The position numbers and the translations under genes were made by a program. From positions 2,463,066 to 2,527,065 of the forward strand of contig CALYLW010000013.1 of NCBI GenBank assembly GCA_944989445.1: a stretch of 64,000 bases of DNA, read 5' to 3'. The notes below the pieces were generated by a model that was not told the DNA's origin, did not search any database, and worked only from the letters and a program-made list of their open reading frames with translations. Positions 1 through 60,129 of the stretch are shown piece after piece. Each line of letters starts with the position of its first letter. Position 1 is the first letter of the stretch. This DNA comes from Ampullaceana balthica (lineage: Eukaryota; Mollusca; Gastropoda; Lymnaeidae).

Positions 1-1150
1 ACTACAATAAATAAAATTTGAAATACCGTACTATCAGGCCAGTTGTCATACAATGTACTTTCTAATCTTTTTAAACATTCTACCTGTCTAGTTCTCTCCC
101 CTGTATTTCTTGCGCATACAAAGGATATTTGTTGGTACTCCGACCCGTTCAGTTGAATAGAGCTTTTAGGACAAGTGGGTGATATAAAAGGCTTAGAATG
201 CGGATAGTCTCTGCGTGTTACGTGGGTGATGGCATAAAGATAGGACACGGGTGGCGATTATAGTGGTTAAAACGTGGAGTAATATTTAAATCGTTAACAT
301 AATAAAACTGTGTAGTATACTGTGCTAGCTAACAAAGTTAAATCGTCTCAAATAATATACTAGGTATATGAGTGAACATTTTTATTTACAGTTATTTGAA
401 CCACCATAGCATTTCTATTGAGGTAAGTACTGTCAGTATATCGTTACTCATCGGCTATGTACATTTTTAAAGGATAAAATACTATAAATAATGGTCAAGA
501 ATTTAATTTGGTGCGCACAATTTTTTGCAGAATATAATCTACATGTAATTATTTCCCGTAGCATTTTTTTTTGAGAATGTAGTGTAATTATTGCAAGTAT
601 CATTGGTGTTAGAGTAGGAAAGTATTGTATAATAAATTCCAGTAGTTAAATTTTTACAGTTTATCCTTTGTATTTCCATTGGTCTACTTGTTTGAATGTT
701 TGCCAGTTTAGTAAACTGATATGCACTGCCATAATTTTTGGAAAGTTTGTATGGGTATTTTCCACTGATCTGGAGTAGAGAGAAGCAATAGCGACTGACG
801 GAGGATATAGTCTAGTGAGTTGCCAAGGTATGACTATCACGGTTTACAAACAATAGCGCATCCTGTTACAGAGTAATGACATGGGCCGGGCAAACCCACT
901 TGGGGAGTTGGAAAATGAGGAAGTCCTCTTGGGGTGTTACCCATCGATTGATAGAAGAGAAAGGTGAACTGTTTGATTTAATTAAAAAATCTTTTTTGCC
1001 AACATCGCGAACGTGACATTAAGAGTGGGGGACTAAACAAAATACAGTGTACATAGGCAAAGTATACACTATTTTTAGTAGTTTTACAGGTGATTTCAGG
1101 GTATTTTGACTAATCTAAATATAGAGCAATTTTTTTTAAAAAATAGCACA
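1..1150. other. Upstream flank, no gene recognised
   Basis: AT-rich sequence with no supportable ORF and no recognisable element. It may include upstream regulatory DNA of the receptor gene, but I see no definite core promoter motif. Confidence 0.4.
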
Positions 1151-1554
1151 TCAGTAGCCTATATTGAGTAACTTATATTCAGTAGCATATATTCAGTAGC
1201 ATATATTCAGTAGCATATATTCAGTAGCATATATTCAGTAGCATATATTCAGTAGCATATACTCAGTAGCATATACTCAGTAGCATATATTCAGTAGCAT
1301 ATATTCAGTAGCATATATTCAGTAGCATATATTCAGTAGCATATATTCAGTAGCATATATTCAGTAGCATATATTCAGTAGCATATATTCAGTAGCATAT
1401 ATTCAGTAGCATATATTCAGTAGCATATATTCAGTAGCATATATTCAGTAGCATATATTCAGTAGCATATATTCAGTAGCATATATTCAGTAGCATATAT
1501 TCAGTAGCATATATTCAGTAGCATATATTCAGTAGCATATATTCAGTAGCATAT
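1151..1554. repeat. 14-bp minisatellite (TTCAGTAGCATATA)n
   Basis: About 27 near-perfect tandem copies of TTCAGTAGCATATA with two degenerate leading units and two copies carrying a T-to-C change. It lies about 730 bp upstream of the receptor start codon. Confidence 0.97.
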
Positions 1555-2289
1555 TTTTATGCCGTTTTGGAAGGTAGATTAATGGGATGTGAACAAATTG
1601 TTGAAACCATTATAATGTCACACGATTTTTCTTCCTGTATCAGAAAGAAACACAGGCAATTTTTTTACAGAGTTCAGTATAGGAGAATATTTAGTAATAA
1701 TCTCCAGCAGCACAAGTGTTAACAAATAGTTAACAAACTTACTTCCAACTCATACTGATCAGAGGGATATTAGCGAGTGACTTTGATATGACATTAAGTT
1801 TTATTTAGCTTCCATCATAGTTTGGGTCAAACTTCCGGTGTCCAAATGAATTGAACGTGTGTTCATTTAACCGCCACAAACAACAAGACATGTTTTCATG
1901 AACTTTTCGGGGTCATGTTGCCACTAATTACCCGTAGGTGACTTCGTTTCATCAATCTTGAACCACTTCCTGCTATTCAATTTACTTGATTCAAATAATC
2001 GTTTTTTTGGTCAGAGGCACTACCAAATTTGATCTAAATTAGACATAATTTTTATATTCTATCGAATTCAAATTAATTGACGTTTAGTGTGAAAGTTACC
2101 CAAAACAAAATTACAAAAATCTTTCTTATTAAAAATAGATCGCCTTTGACCACTGCTTATCCTCGAGTGACTCCTCCCTCTATTTTGCATCGTAATTTTG
2201 AGATGCGTCCGGAATTCCAAAAATCTGAAACTTTGTACCCACCCCAAATGACGTAGTAACAATGAAATATTTTTGTACTTACCAGAATA
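1555..2289. other. Presumed promoter/5' UTR region of the receptor gene
   Basis: Non-repetitive AT-rich DNA directly upstream of the start codon. No TATA box or initiator can be assigned with confidence. A 64-codon minus ORF here (2068-2262) looks fortuitous. Confidence 0.35.
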
Positions 2290-50202
<47,913 letters not shown>

Positions 50203-50214
50203 CTATATTATAAG

Positions 50215-51046
50215 TAGGGGGTGGCAAGATATGGTTTTTTACTATTTGCCGGATCCGAATTGTTTGACACTAATATTTGCCAGATCTGGATTCTGTATCC
50301 GGATATCTCAACATTTAAGTGTAAGAGCTAAAAGGGGTGTACTTTACTACTTTCTATTTAAATACTATTTATAAAATATTTATCATACAACATATGGAGA
50401 GTATGTGTTATCTACAGTGACAGTCTTTGACACTGTCAACATCAATGATGAACATTTTGCAATGAATTGAATGAACGAACTTGAACGAAGTAGTGTGTAG
50501 CAAGCGAACAGTTTTGTACTGAGTGTGTAGAGTGGTGTACAAGAAGTCGTGATCTAGAGCCACAATAAAAACTGTTCTTTTATTCAGACGATTTAAGTTT
50601 AATATGCTGTTAGTTAAATTAGTTTGTTATCTTATGTCCTAAAGTAATATATATACTTGTAACTTTTAAACTTAATATTTTTTTCTCGTATTGAAATTGA
50701 TTGTTTTACTATATTATGGATGGATTTGAATGATTTCATGATCAATGCTTGTTAATTTGTTTATGTTGTTATATATTAATAATTTAATGTATTACTTAAT
50801 TTGTTACTTACCTTATTTTGTATAATTGTAATATTCACAATAGGCTACAATTTAAAAATTATAAGACTGAATAAGATATAACACGGAGACAAGCAAAATT
50901 TTTATTTTTATGTTCACAAATCAAATCACAATCGATATCCGGATCATATCCAGATCTGCCATAATTATTTGGCAAATGCAGATAGTGGCAGAAACCCCGA
51001 TATCCAGTCCGGATATCCCGGATGCCGGATATCCATCCACCCCCTA
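50215..51046. mobile_element. Non-autonomous hAT element just after the receptor stop codon
   Basis: Ends TAGGGGGTGG and CCACCCCCTA, flanked by ATTATAAG (50207-50214, 51047-51054), an 8-bp duplication. It shares ATCCGGAT-rich subterminal regions and the AT-rich core with 15959-19489, in the opposite orientation. It begins 12 nt after the TAA, so it probably forms most of the 3' UTR. An AATAAA lies at 50564. Confidence 0.88.
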
Positions 51047-51054
51047 ATTATAAG

Positions 51055-51550
51055 CTAATGTTTTTCTTATGCAAGAGATTTTCTATCAAACAAATCCTCA
51101 TTCTTCCTGTCTGGAATTTGGATGTGGAATGGATTTCCTGATCAAACCAGGAAAATCAACATGCTATCAACATTGATAACTCAAATAAAATCATAAACCA
51201 TTGATAAGCATAGAATGCAATAATCTTCTGTATAGATTGAGCATCTCTAATAGATCAGATAACAATGGCCTTTCAGAAAAGGAGTAAAAAATTATATATA
51301 TTTATATACATATCGGCATTTGTATTGTTTTATGAAATTAATGGGAATAGATGTTATATTGTGAGCTTGTAAACAATATGTTACATCTAAGGGGAATGAA
51401 TCTATGTTATATTGTGAGATTGTAAACAATATGTTACATATAAGGGGAATTAATCTATGTTATATTGTCACATTGTAAAACAGCGTGTTATATCTCAGGT
51501 AGTTATATTTTATATTGAGAGATTGTAAGCAAATATCTTACATCTAAGGG
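51055..51550. repeat. 3' flank with about 55-bp diverged tandem repeat
   Basis: From about 51345, several diverged copies of TTATATTGTGAGATTGTAAA plus CAATATGTTACATCTAAGGG. The array continues at 52708-52815 on the other side of a hAT insertion. 51055-51344 shows nothing recognisable. Confidence 0.7.
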
Positions 51551-52707
51551 CAGAGCCGGATTAAGCCATCTTGGTGCCCAAGGCACAAACCCACATGGGT
51601 GCCCCCTTCTGCCCCGATCCCCCACTGACCGCTGGTATGTTCAATATTAACCAAAACAGCCAACAAACAAAACAGTTGGCTTCACAAGGGATTGCGGGAG
51701 GTGCGGACCGCACCGGGTGACACCAAAGGGTAAAATTCTGTATACCTCGTTATTTGGCATTGGCATACTCGGAGGAGGTCTATGGGGCAAGTTGTGAGGG
51801 GGTGACACCATGACCTACCGAACTGGATGACACCAACCCAAGTGACGCCGTTATTAACACATATGTTTGTACTAGTATCATTCGAATAAAACCTACGATA
51901 CGTTATTTCTGTATTAAAATTAATATTTCATTAATTTTGTAATAATATTAGACAAACATACTGTAACTTTTTTAATAGATCAGAAAGTCAGAGAAAGCAA
52001 ACCTTTATATTTTAAAGTTCTTTATTCTAGATTTAGGTCTGGCAAAGTACATCATCAAAGTTAATTTTGCACAAAATGTCTGTCTCATTTCATTATCGAT
52101 CTACTTAGATTTTTTGTACGTTTTAACTGAGAAAAAGAGCGCTCAGTTAAAACGTTCGTAAACATTAATGTTAAAAATATGCGCAAGTCCATTTCTATAT
52201 TGGAAAAGCAAACTGGATGTTGTCTCTGTTATTTTGTATAATTCTGCATGACTCGACGTGTTCTTTTCAGAAATTGATGCACGAAACTTGTGTGATGCTA
52301 CAAATGGATCAAACTGACTGACCAAGTCCAGCAACCCTAGAAAAATTCAATTTTGTAAAGATCCAAATTTTCATTTGCCCCTTTAAAAGCGATTCCAGGG
52401 GTGGATTAAGATTGCACGGGGCCCCTGGCTGCAATTCCACCTAGGGCCCTGTCCAGCCACTTTATTATACAATTTAATAAGTTTGGGGTCCCTTAATTTA
52501 GTCTTAAATCATTGGGGGCCCTTGCCTTTAGCCCAATCAGCCTTCTATTTAATCCGCCCCTGTGCGATTTAATATTACATTTGCGATTTGCTAACGTCAT
52601 TGTCGTTTATGGACAATACACACATTTTTCTTGAGGACTTGTGGTGCCCCCCAAACGCTTGGTGCCCAAGGCACGTGCTTGGTTGCCTATAGGTTAATCC
52701 AGCCCTG
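51551..52707 (-). mobile_element. Internally deleted ZMYM1-type hAT
   Basis: Ends CAGAGCCGGATTAAGCC and TTAATCCAGCCCTG, flanked by TCTAAGGG (51543-51550, 52708-52715). It is collinear with both ends of 28084-30419 but lacks about 1.15 kb of transposase. The fusion point joins LVSQFDPFVASH to KFRASISEKNTSSHAELYKI on the minus strand. Confidence 0.88.
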
Positions 52708-52815
52708 TCTAAGGGACATACGTGTTATATTGTGAGATTGTAAGAATATAATCTTACATTTAAGGAACATACATGTTATATTGTGAGATTGTAAATAATA
52801 TGTTCCATTTAAATT

Positions 52816-53640
52816 AATCATTTAATAAACATGTGTCTAAATCTAATTATGGTTTGGCAAAATTTCTTATGTAATTTTATATCAAAGTCTATTCAGAGAT
52901 ATCAGTGTGTGTGTGAGTGCATGGGGGAAGGGGGACTTGTGTGTGTGCCTGCAAGGCTTCAATTAAAATTGTGAAATTGGTTTCCTAACCAAAATTATGT
53001 ATGCTTGTTTGATTTTACAACAAAAGCTGCAACACTAAAAATTATTCAACATCTAATCCAATTTTAATACCTGATTTCAATTTTAATTTTTCCAATTTTT
53101 TTTTATCTCACCACATAATATTGCAATTTGATGTTGTTAAATTTTTTAATGGTATGTCATAATAAAAGACAGCAAATTGGTTTGAAAGAGAACATTTGGT
53201 GTGTTTAATATGTATAATTAGTTGGTGAGTTTATTTTAATCAGTAATAAATTATGAAAGAGAGAACTGCCTTCAAATCTGTTTTAACACTAGTCCTTTCC
53301 TGGGCTGTAGATAAGCTTCACTTCTGACCAGAAGAAGAGTACATTTTGCAGATTTAAGTCATCCTTAAATTTAATAGCCAACACTCAGTCATTCTCGTTC
53401 GTATGTATTTTTGAGTAGCTCATGTCACATAATAGAAGTGGCTGATGAAACGTATAGAAGTGGCTAATGTCACGTATAGAAGTGGCTCATGTCACATATA
53501 GAAGTGGCCCTTGTGTGTATTGTTTCTATCAACCAAGTGTCCCTCGATGAAACTTCCCCCCAAAAACACATATAAAATGTCCAGCCCCCCCCTCCCCCGT
53601 GTGTACGTCGAGATCGACGATAACCATTCTCATCACATTG
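52816..53640. other. Intergenic AT-rich DNA
   Basis: No coding or repeat family recognised. Near 53420-53510, three short copies of a GAAGTGGCT(A/G)ATGTCAC motif lead towards the minisatellite. Confidence 0.4.
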
Positions 53641-53654
53641 ACCATGTATTTGGC

Positions 53655-55325
53655 CGTCGTGTTTCCTTTGGTGGCTTGTTGACCATGTGCTTTGGCCGTC
53701 GTGTGTCCTTTGGTGGCTTGTTAGCCATGTGCTTTGGCCGTCATGTGTCCTTTGGTGGCTTGTTAGCCATGTGCTTTGGCCGTCTTGTTTCCTTTGGTGG
53801 CTTGTTAGCCATGTGCTTTGGCCGTCTTGTGTCCTTTGGTTGCTTGTTAGCCATGTGCTTTGGCCGTCTTGTGTCCTTTGGTTGCTTGTTAGCCATGTGC
53901 TTTGGCCGTCTTGTGTCCGTTGGTTGCTTGTTAGCCATGTGCTTTGGCCGTCTTGTGTCCTGTGGTGGCTTGTTAGCCATGTGCTTTGGCCGTCATGTGT
54001 CCTTTGGTGGCTTGTTAGCCATGTGCTTTGGCCGTCATGTGTCCTTTGGTGGCTTGTTAGCCATGTGCTTTGGCCGTCTTGTTTCCTTTGGTGGCTTGTT
54101 AGCCATGTGCTTTGGCCGTCTTGTGTCCTTTGGTTGCTTGTTAGCCATGTGCTTTGGCCGTCTTGTGTCCTGTGGTGGCTTGTTAGCCATGTGCTTTGGC
54201 CGTCTTGTGTCCTTTGGTGGCTTATTGGCAATGTGCTGTGGCCGTCTTCTGTGTCCTTTGGTGGCTTATTGGCCATATGCTGTGGCAGTCTTCTGTGTCC
54301 TTTGGTGGCTTATTGGCCATGTGCTGTGGCAGTCTTCTGTGTCCTTTGGTGGCTTATGGGTCATGTGCTGTGACAGTCTTCTGTGTCCTTTGGACATCTT
54401 CTGTGTCCTTTGGTGGCTTATTGGCCATGTGCTCTGGCAGTCTTCTGTGTCCTTTGGTGGCTTATTGGCCATGTGCTCTGGCAGTCTTCTGTGTCCTTTG
54501 GACATCTTCTGTGTCCTTTTGGTGGCTTATTGGCCATGTGCTCTGGCAGTCTTCTGTGTCCTTTGGACATCTTCTGTGTCCTTTTGGTGGCTTATTGGCC
54601 ATGTGCTCTGGCAGTCTTCTGTGTCCTTTGGACATCTTCTGTGTCCTTTTGGTGGCTTATTGGCCATGTGTTCTGGCAGTCTTCTGTGTCCTTTGGTGGC
54701 TTATTGGCCATGTGCTGTGGCAGTCTTCTGTATCCTTTGGTTGCTTATTGGCCATGTGCTCTGGCAGTCTTCTGTGTCCTTTGGTGGCTTATTGGCCATG
54801 TGCTGTGGCCGTCTTGTGTCCTTTGGTGGCTTATTGGCCATGTGCTGTGGCAGTCTTCTGTGTCCTTTGGTGGCTTATTGGCCATGTGCTCTGGCAGTCT
54901 TCTGTGTCCTTTGGTGGCTTATTGGCCATGTGCTGTGGCAGTCTTCTGTGTCCTTTGGTGGCTTATTGGCCATGTGCTGTGGCAGTCTTCTGTGTCCTTT
55001 GGTGGCTTAATGCCCATGTGCTTTGATCGTCCTCTGTGTGCTTTGGTGGCTTATTTGCCATGTGCTCTTGCAGTCTTCTTGTCCTTTGGTGGCTTATTGG
55101 CCATGTGCTGTGGCCGTCTTCTGTGTCCTTTGGTGGCTTATTGGCCATGTGCTGTGGCCGTCTCATGTGTCCTTTGGTGGCTTATTGGCCATGTGCTCTG
55201 GCAGTCTTCTGTGTTCTTTGGCAGTCTTCTCTGTCCTTTTGTGGCTTATTGGCCATGTGCTTTGGTCATCTTATGTGTCCTTTGGAAGTCTTCTGTGTCC
55301 TTTGGTGGCTTGTTGGCCATGTTCT
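53655..55325. repeat. 42/45-bp minisatellite, about 39 copies
   Basis: The left part has 42-bp units (GTGCTTTGGCCGTCTTGTGT, CCTTTGGTGGCTTGTTAGCC). The right part has mainly 45-bp units (TGTGCTGTGGCAGTCTTCTG, TCCTTTGGTGGCTTATTGGC) with GGACATCTTCTGTGTCC inserts. Both periods are multiples of three, giving overlapping ORFs up to 499 codons on plus and 268 on minus. These lack composition or motifs of real proteins. Confidence 0.96.
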
Positions 55326-55489
55326 TGCCCTAAAGGTGCGTCCACATGTCGGACAAGAGATGGTTGGGATGCAGTCAGGAGGGTTTCCATCACGATTTTT
55401 CCTGGCCTGTCGTCTAGACTTGGCGGCATGTTGTCTGTTTGCCACAAAGAGTGCTGCGCCACTCCGTATCAGTCGCTGCCTTATCTATC

Positions 55490-55493
55490 TATC

Positions 55494-55524
<31 letters not shown>

Positions 55525-55950
55525 TTCTCTTCATGGGACAATCTATCTATATATATAATTCTCTTCATGGGACCATCTATCTATATATATAATTCTCTTC
55601 ATGGGACCATGCAAGACACCGAAACGCAAACAAGCATGACGAATGACCCTCGCTGGGGCCAACTAAACACAGTTAACGGTTGGCAAGCAAAGGTAGTGGA
55701 TGTGTGACCAACAATGGTCCTTGCGTTTCATTTGCATTGTTCCTTCACAGAAAACGTGAGCTTCGTAGTGTACTGGTTATCACGTCCGCCTCATGCGGGG
55801 AAGGTCCTGGGTTCAAGCCCCAGGGAATACATTGTTTGTTGTTTGTTTTTTTTAATGTCTGTTTGTACCCGTTCTTTTACCCCTTTATTGCATAGCATAC
55901 GCCGCAGACTTGCTCATCATAGACAGTGCAAAGAACGGTTGGGGGGGGTG
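55490..55950 (+). mobile_element. Helitron-like repeat with triplicated 5' end and tRNA-like core
   Basis: Three successive 5' termini of the form TCTATATATATAATTCTCTT plus CATGGGAC(C/A)A, about 35 bp apart, then sequence collinear with the Helitron at 13001-13600. The TRNA-like block is at 55757-55829. The right end reaches the GCATACGCCGCAGACTTGCT block, so the 3' terminus is rearranged. Confidence 0.65.
55757..55829 (+). pseudogene. tRNA-Val-like sequence in Helitron-like repeat
   Basis: TCGTAGTGTACTGGTTATCA, CGTCCGCCTCATGCGGGGAA and GGTCCTGGGTTCAAGCCCCA form D, anticodon and T arms. The anticodon loop CTCATGC gives CAT instead of a Val anticodon, and the acceptor stem is poorly paired, so it is not a functional tRNA. 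Confidence 0.65.
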
Positions 55951-58261
55951 AGAGTACAGACACAAAAAGCAGCACCAAGTAAATAAAAAATAGCGAGTAA
56001 ACGTGAAGACATGCACACTGAGGTTGTTTTTACCCGCCTCCCATTTAATACTACCATCCCTTAAACATAAAATGTGATTGGCCGACCCTAGCGAGGGTTA
56101 GTCATATTTAGGGTTGTTAATTGCATGTTTGTTTGTTTGTTTGTTTGTTTGGTTTTTTTTTGTTGTTTTTTTTGTTGTTTTTTTTTAAACCGATTATCGA
56201 TTATGTAACTCCGATTTTAAACCGGAGATGCTGACGATGATCGGTGGATGCCCCTCGTGGACGAGAAGGCTCAACAACTCAACAATCATAGAGCGCACCA
56301 CAAAGACGTCCCTCTGGAACTTTTGAGAATCGGTGCAAAAGCACGAAGTGCCGACTAGAAGTCTCTTCCCAAAAGATGGTATAAATAAAACCAACTCATC
56401 ACACTTCTAAAGCATAATATAAAACTTACATTGACATTATATAATACCTGTATTTAAAGTTCTAGATAAAAACGACAACTAATATATGTGTACAATTTTA
56501 TAATCACATCAAAAAGGCACCCCCCCTTTCCCTCCCCACCCGCCAAGACTTCGACTTGGAGTATTTAATGCCTTATATTACTGAAACGACCACTTCGTCC
56601 CTCGCTACAGACGGGGGGGGGGTGAGTAAGTTCATAAGACAATGGCGTTGCTATTTGAAGACTCTTTATGGCAGGTTTCAGTCTCTAAAACGTACTCTTC
56701 AGATTTACGTATAGTGTTTTTCAGATGGGTTGGAGAGTTTGCACATTTAAAGTAGGCTACGCTCCTGGTGGCACGATGCATCGCACGCCCCTGTATCTAA
56801 CGAATTCGTTTGACATAAGAGCCGAGCTTCTCATTTGAGACCACTCGTAAAACTGGTGTCACCCTGGAGCTACACATTTGAGACCACTCGTAAAACTGGT
56901 GTCACCCTCACCTGCACATGTTGGTAGCACGTCCGCCCCACACACACACACACACGGTAGCAGACGAGAGGTCCTGAGGCGAACACGGTGGTGACACATG
57001 CGTTGGTTTGTTGTCACCTCCACGCCCGACCAGCAGCTCAGACTTGAGACACGCATTCCGTGACATTCTTTTGTTTTCATTCAGCTGTTTTACCTTTAGG
57101 CCGTCACCTCAAAGTTTGTGTTTGGGGGCCACAAGTTTGTGTTTGGGGGCCACAAGGTCTCGTGCCATTCTTCTATCACAACTTCTGTGTTTGGGATTAA
57201 CGTTGTTGATAAATCCTGACCATTGTAAGTAGCTGTGATGTGCTCATTATATCTCTAGCTTGGATAAAAAAAATTAGTGCAGAATCGGGAAAATATTTTA
57301 ACCAAAACATTTCAAAACATATGAAATCATTGACATTGTTTACCACCTCCCACACAAACACACACACGCCTTAATCCCATGATTTTTAAAAATATGATAA
57401 TCCAAGATTTAAATGTTAAACGTTTTAATGATCTATCCGCATGGAAACGTTTCTAAATGTCTGTAGTATAAAATTAATATAAAAAATAAATGGAATAAAA
57501 CAATGTTCATGATTCGAAAGTTCACTTCAGAGAAGAGTGATGATATAAATAACTAATAAATTAGTTGCGGTGGGGGTGTGAGGGTTGTATTCATGCGGGA
57601 TCTATAAGTTTTTTCAATGTTAAATAAAGTTGGAAATCCCTTGTCACAAAGATAAGTTGTTTGTAAAGTAAACAACGTGTTGCCTGCCTCCTAGTTTGAT
57701 ATTTGAGAACCTCTGATGCTCTTGTCCTATATCTTATCTTATCTGTTTACAGACGCTCCTTCTATACAGAAGATTATTGCGTCCTACGCTTATCTATGGT
57801 TTGTGTCTAGTCCTGCATTTTTATTAGAGATTTAAACGTTGATAAAGTGTTGGTTTTCCTGGATTCTTCAGGCAACCTATTCCACGCCCGAATTCCGGAC
57901 GGGAAGAATGAAAATTTGTATGTGTTTGTTCTTGCATACGGAATAAGAAAACTAACAAATTGATTTTATTTCTTATTGCCACTGCCGAGCACTGTTTTTG
58001 TCAACATTTGACGTTCATCTGGTCAATCAGGAATATTTAATGCATCATACGTTTATATGAGAACCGCAAATCCCGAATACGAATACATGTCATAAAACAA
58101 ATAAATCAAATTTTTTAAAAAATACATGACTTAAAATGGATGTTTTATCAGATATGAACATACATTATCCAGATTAAAAGATTTTTTTTAACCAACAGTA
58201 TGTAAATAATTTTACAAAGATTTTTTTTAAAAATATTAAGTTTATTCTATGGTCAGAGCAT
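55951..58261. other. Intergenic, no gene recognised
   Basis: Contains poly-T and (GTTT)n tracts (56120-56190), a 42-bp duplication near 56831-56910 (CATTTGAGACCACTCGTAAA) and a 21-bp duplication near 57112-57155. At 57745-57775 a block (TTACAGACGCTCCTTCTATA) resembles intronic sequence at 37155 and is probably an unassigned interspersed repeat. No conserved coding. Confidence 0.45.
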
Positions 58262-58705
58262 GATAGTCAGATTATAAATAGTGGTCAGTGCGGTGTAATG
58301 GTCAGTGGTGTGTAGTGGTCAGTGGTGTTTATTGGTCAGTGTGATGTAGTGGTCAATGCAGTGTAATGGTCAGTGCGGTGTAGTGGGCAGTGTGGTGTGG
58401 TGGTCATTATGGTGTAGTGGTCAGTTTGGTGTATTGACCAGTGTTGTGTAGTGGTCAGTGTGGTGTAGTGGTCAGTGGTGTGTATTGGTCAGTGTGATGT
58501 AGTGGTCAATGCAGTGTAATGGTCAGTGCGGTGTAATGGTCAGTGTGGTGTAGTGGGCAGTGCGGTGTATTGGTCAGTGCAGTGTAGTGGTCAGTGTGGT
58601 GTGGTGGTCAGTATGGTGTAGTGGTCAGTCCGGTGTAGTGGTCAGTGTGGTGTAGTGGTCAGTGTGGTGTAGGGGTCAGTCCGGTGTAGTGGTCAGTGCG
58701 GTGTT
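58262..58705. repeat. 17-bp minisatellite (GTGGTCAGTGTGGTGTA)n
   Basis: About 25 imperfect 16-18-bp units of GTGGTCAGTGYGGTGTA. Some units carry deletions, so no frame stays open. Confidence 0.94.
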
Positions 58706-59623
58706 TCATTGGTACAATAAATAATTCCTTTTGTAATCTATAGAAGCAGACATGATACATTAGCCTACATTAACTACATATAGCATGCACGTTTCAATGA
58801 TACATTATATCCTTCCTATACGTCCTGCGATCAAAGCGCTATGGCACTCTGTCTTAGACATGTTTACGCCTTCTTTCCTTAACCCACACACTAGCCACGG
58901 TATGTAACTTAAGACCTGGAATACGGACTCAAAACCTGTAGATGAATGTGAATATTCTGTGACGTTACTAACAACGTGATAACTTGATAAATCCTTCACT
59001 GTTCTAAACTCTAAAGTCAGGTGCGTTGCTAAGGATTTGGAGGCCCGGGGGCTTGGCCTCTTTGGGGGAGGGGGGGGGGCTGCATACATGGCGGTGGTGT
59101 AATATTTACTGTAAAAAAATGTGGACACTCCATTGGGCCCCCCCCTTAAGTGGGGGCTGGGGGGACTTTCGAATTTGGACCCCCTCCCCTATCTACGCCA
59201 CTCCCTTAAGTCCAAGTCTTCAAACATTTATGAGAGATTCCTTCATCGTCCAGCATCTGTCTTGTTTACTGTGATATATTAAACCCACAGTGATTTTGTA
59301 ATGTACTTTACCGTTTGTATTCTGGCGTGATGAATATAAAATATGGTGACTTATTGGTCAACACAACCTAATTATTTAACTTAACCCCCATCGAAACACA
59401 TAAAAACATCAATCACAGATCCCACGCACACACACCCATAAAAGCTTAACACACAATACCCCAACACGCCCCGCCCACACGCACAAGTGTGTGACAGTGA
59501 CAGTGTTATTGAACTCTAGATGTCAGAAATCCAATCATCTTTGATCAACCAATGATAGCGACACAATGAGAGCAGGCAGTACAAAATTTACGCGCAACAA
59601 TTTATTGAGGCTTTATGAAAGGA
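58706..59623. other. Intergenic, no gene recognised
   Basis: G-rich tract at 59060-59170 with a CTACGCCACTCCC ending, probably a decayed repeat. A 107-codon minus ORF (58805-59128) has no domain and low-complexity proline runs, so it is not called. Confidence 0.4.
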
Positions 59624-59797
59624 AACATCTTGATACGTCGCTATGGTTACCCTACATCTTGATACGTTGCTATGGTTACCCTACATCTTGATACGTCGCT
59701 ATGGTTACCCTTCATCTTGATACGTCGCTATGGTTACCCTACATCTTGATTCGTCGCTATGGTTACCCTACATCTTGATACGTCGCTATGATTACCC
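59624..59797. repeat. 28-29-bp tandem repeat, six copies
   Basis: Copies of ACATCTTGATACGTCGCTAT plus GGTTACCCT with single substitutions. Confidence 0.95.
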
Positions 59798-60129
59798 TTC
59801 CTTATTGAAACCAAAACCTATAACTAATTAACGGTACAAGCTAATTAGTCCATTTAAACAATTCTAAAGTGTAAATTAGTCCACGTAGTCAATGGTAAAG
59901 AGTAAATAAGTACATGAGGTCAATGACTATATTACTCCACGCACAAGGTCAAGTCTCTACTAATTCGATCTCTCAGTTTGCTACCAAATGGGGGGAAATG
60001 GATTTAGCACCCTAGCCAGATAAAATATGTACACAACAAATACGGCTAGTTGTTTCACAAGACTCATTTAAAAGCACGAGTTTTCTAAATAGGCAGCCGA
60101 GAAAGATATCTTCGTAGTTATTTATAACT

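Noticed and set aside
53511..55010. 499-codon plus-strand ORF and overlapping 228-316-codon ORFs
   Set aside because: They lie wholly inside a 42/45-bp minisatellite; periods divisible by three keep several frames open on both strands, and no domain or splice context is present.
58805..59128. 107-codon minus ORF
   Set aside because: Low-complexity proline stretch from a G-rich tract, no recognisable domain, no neighbouring gene context.
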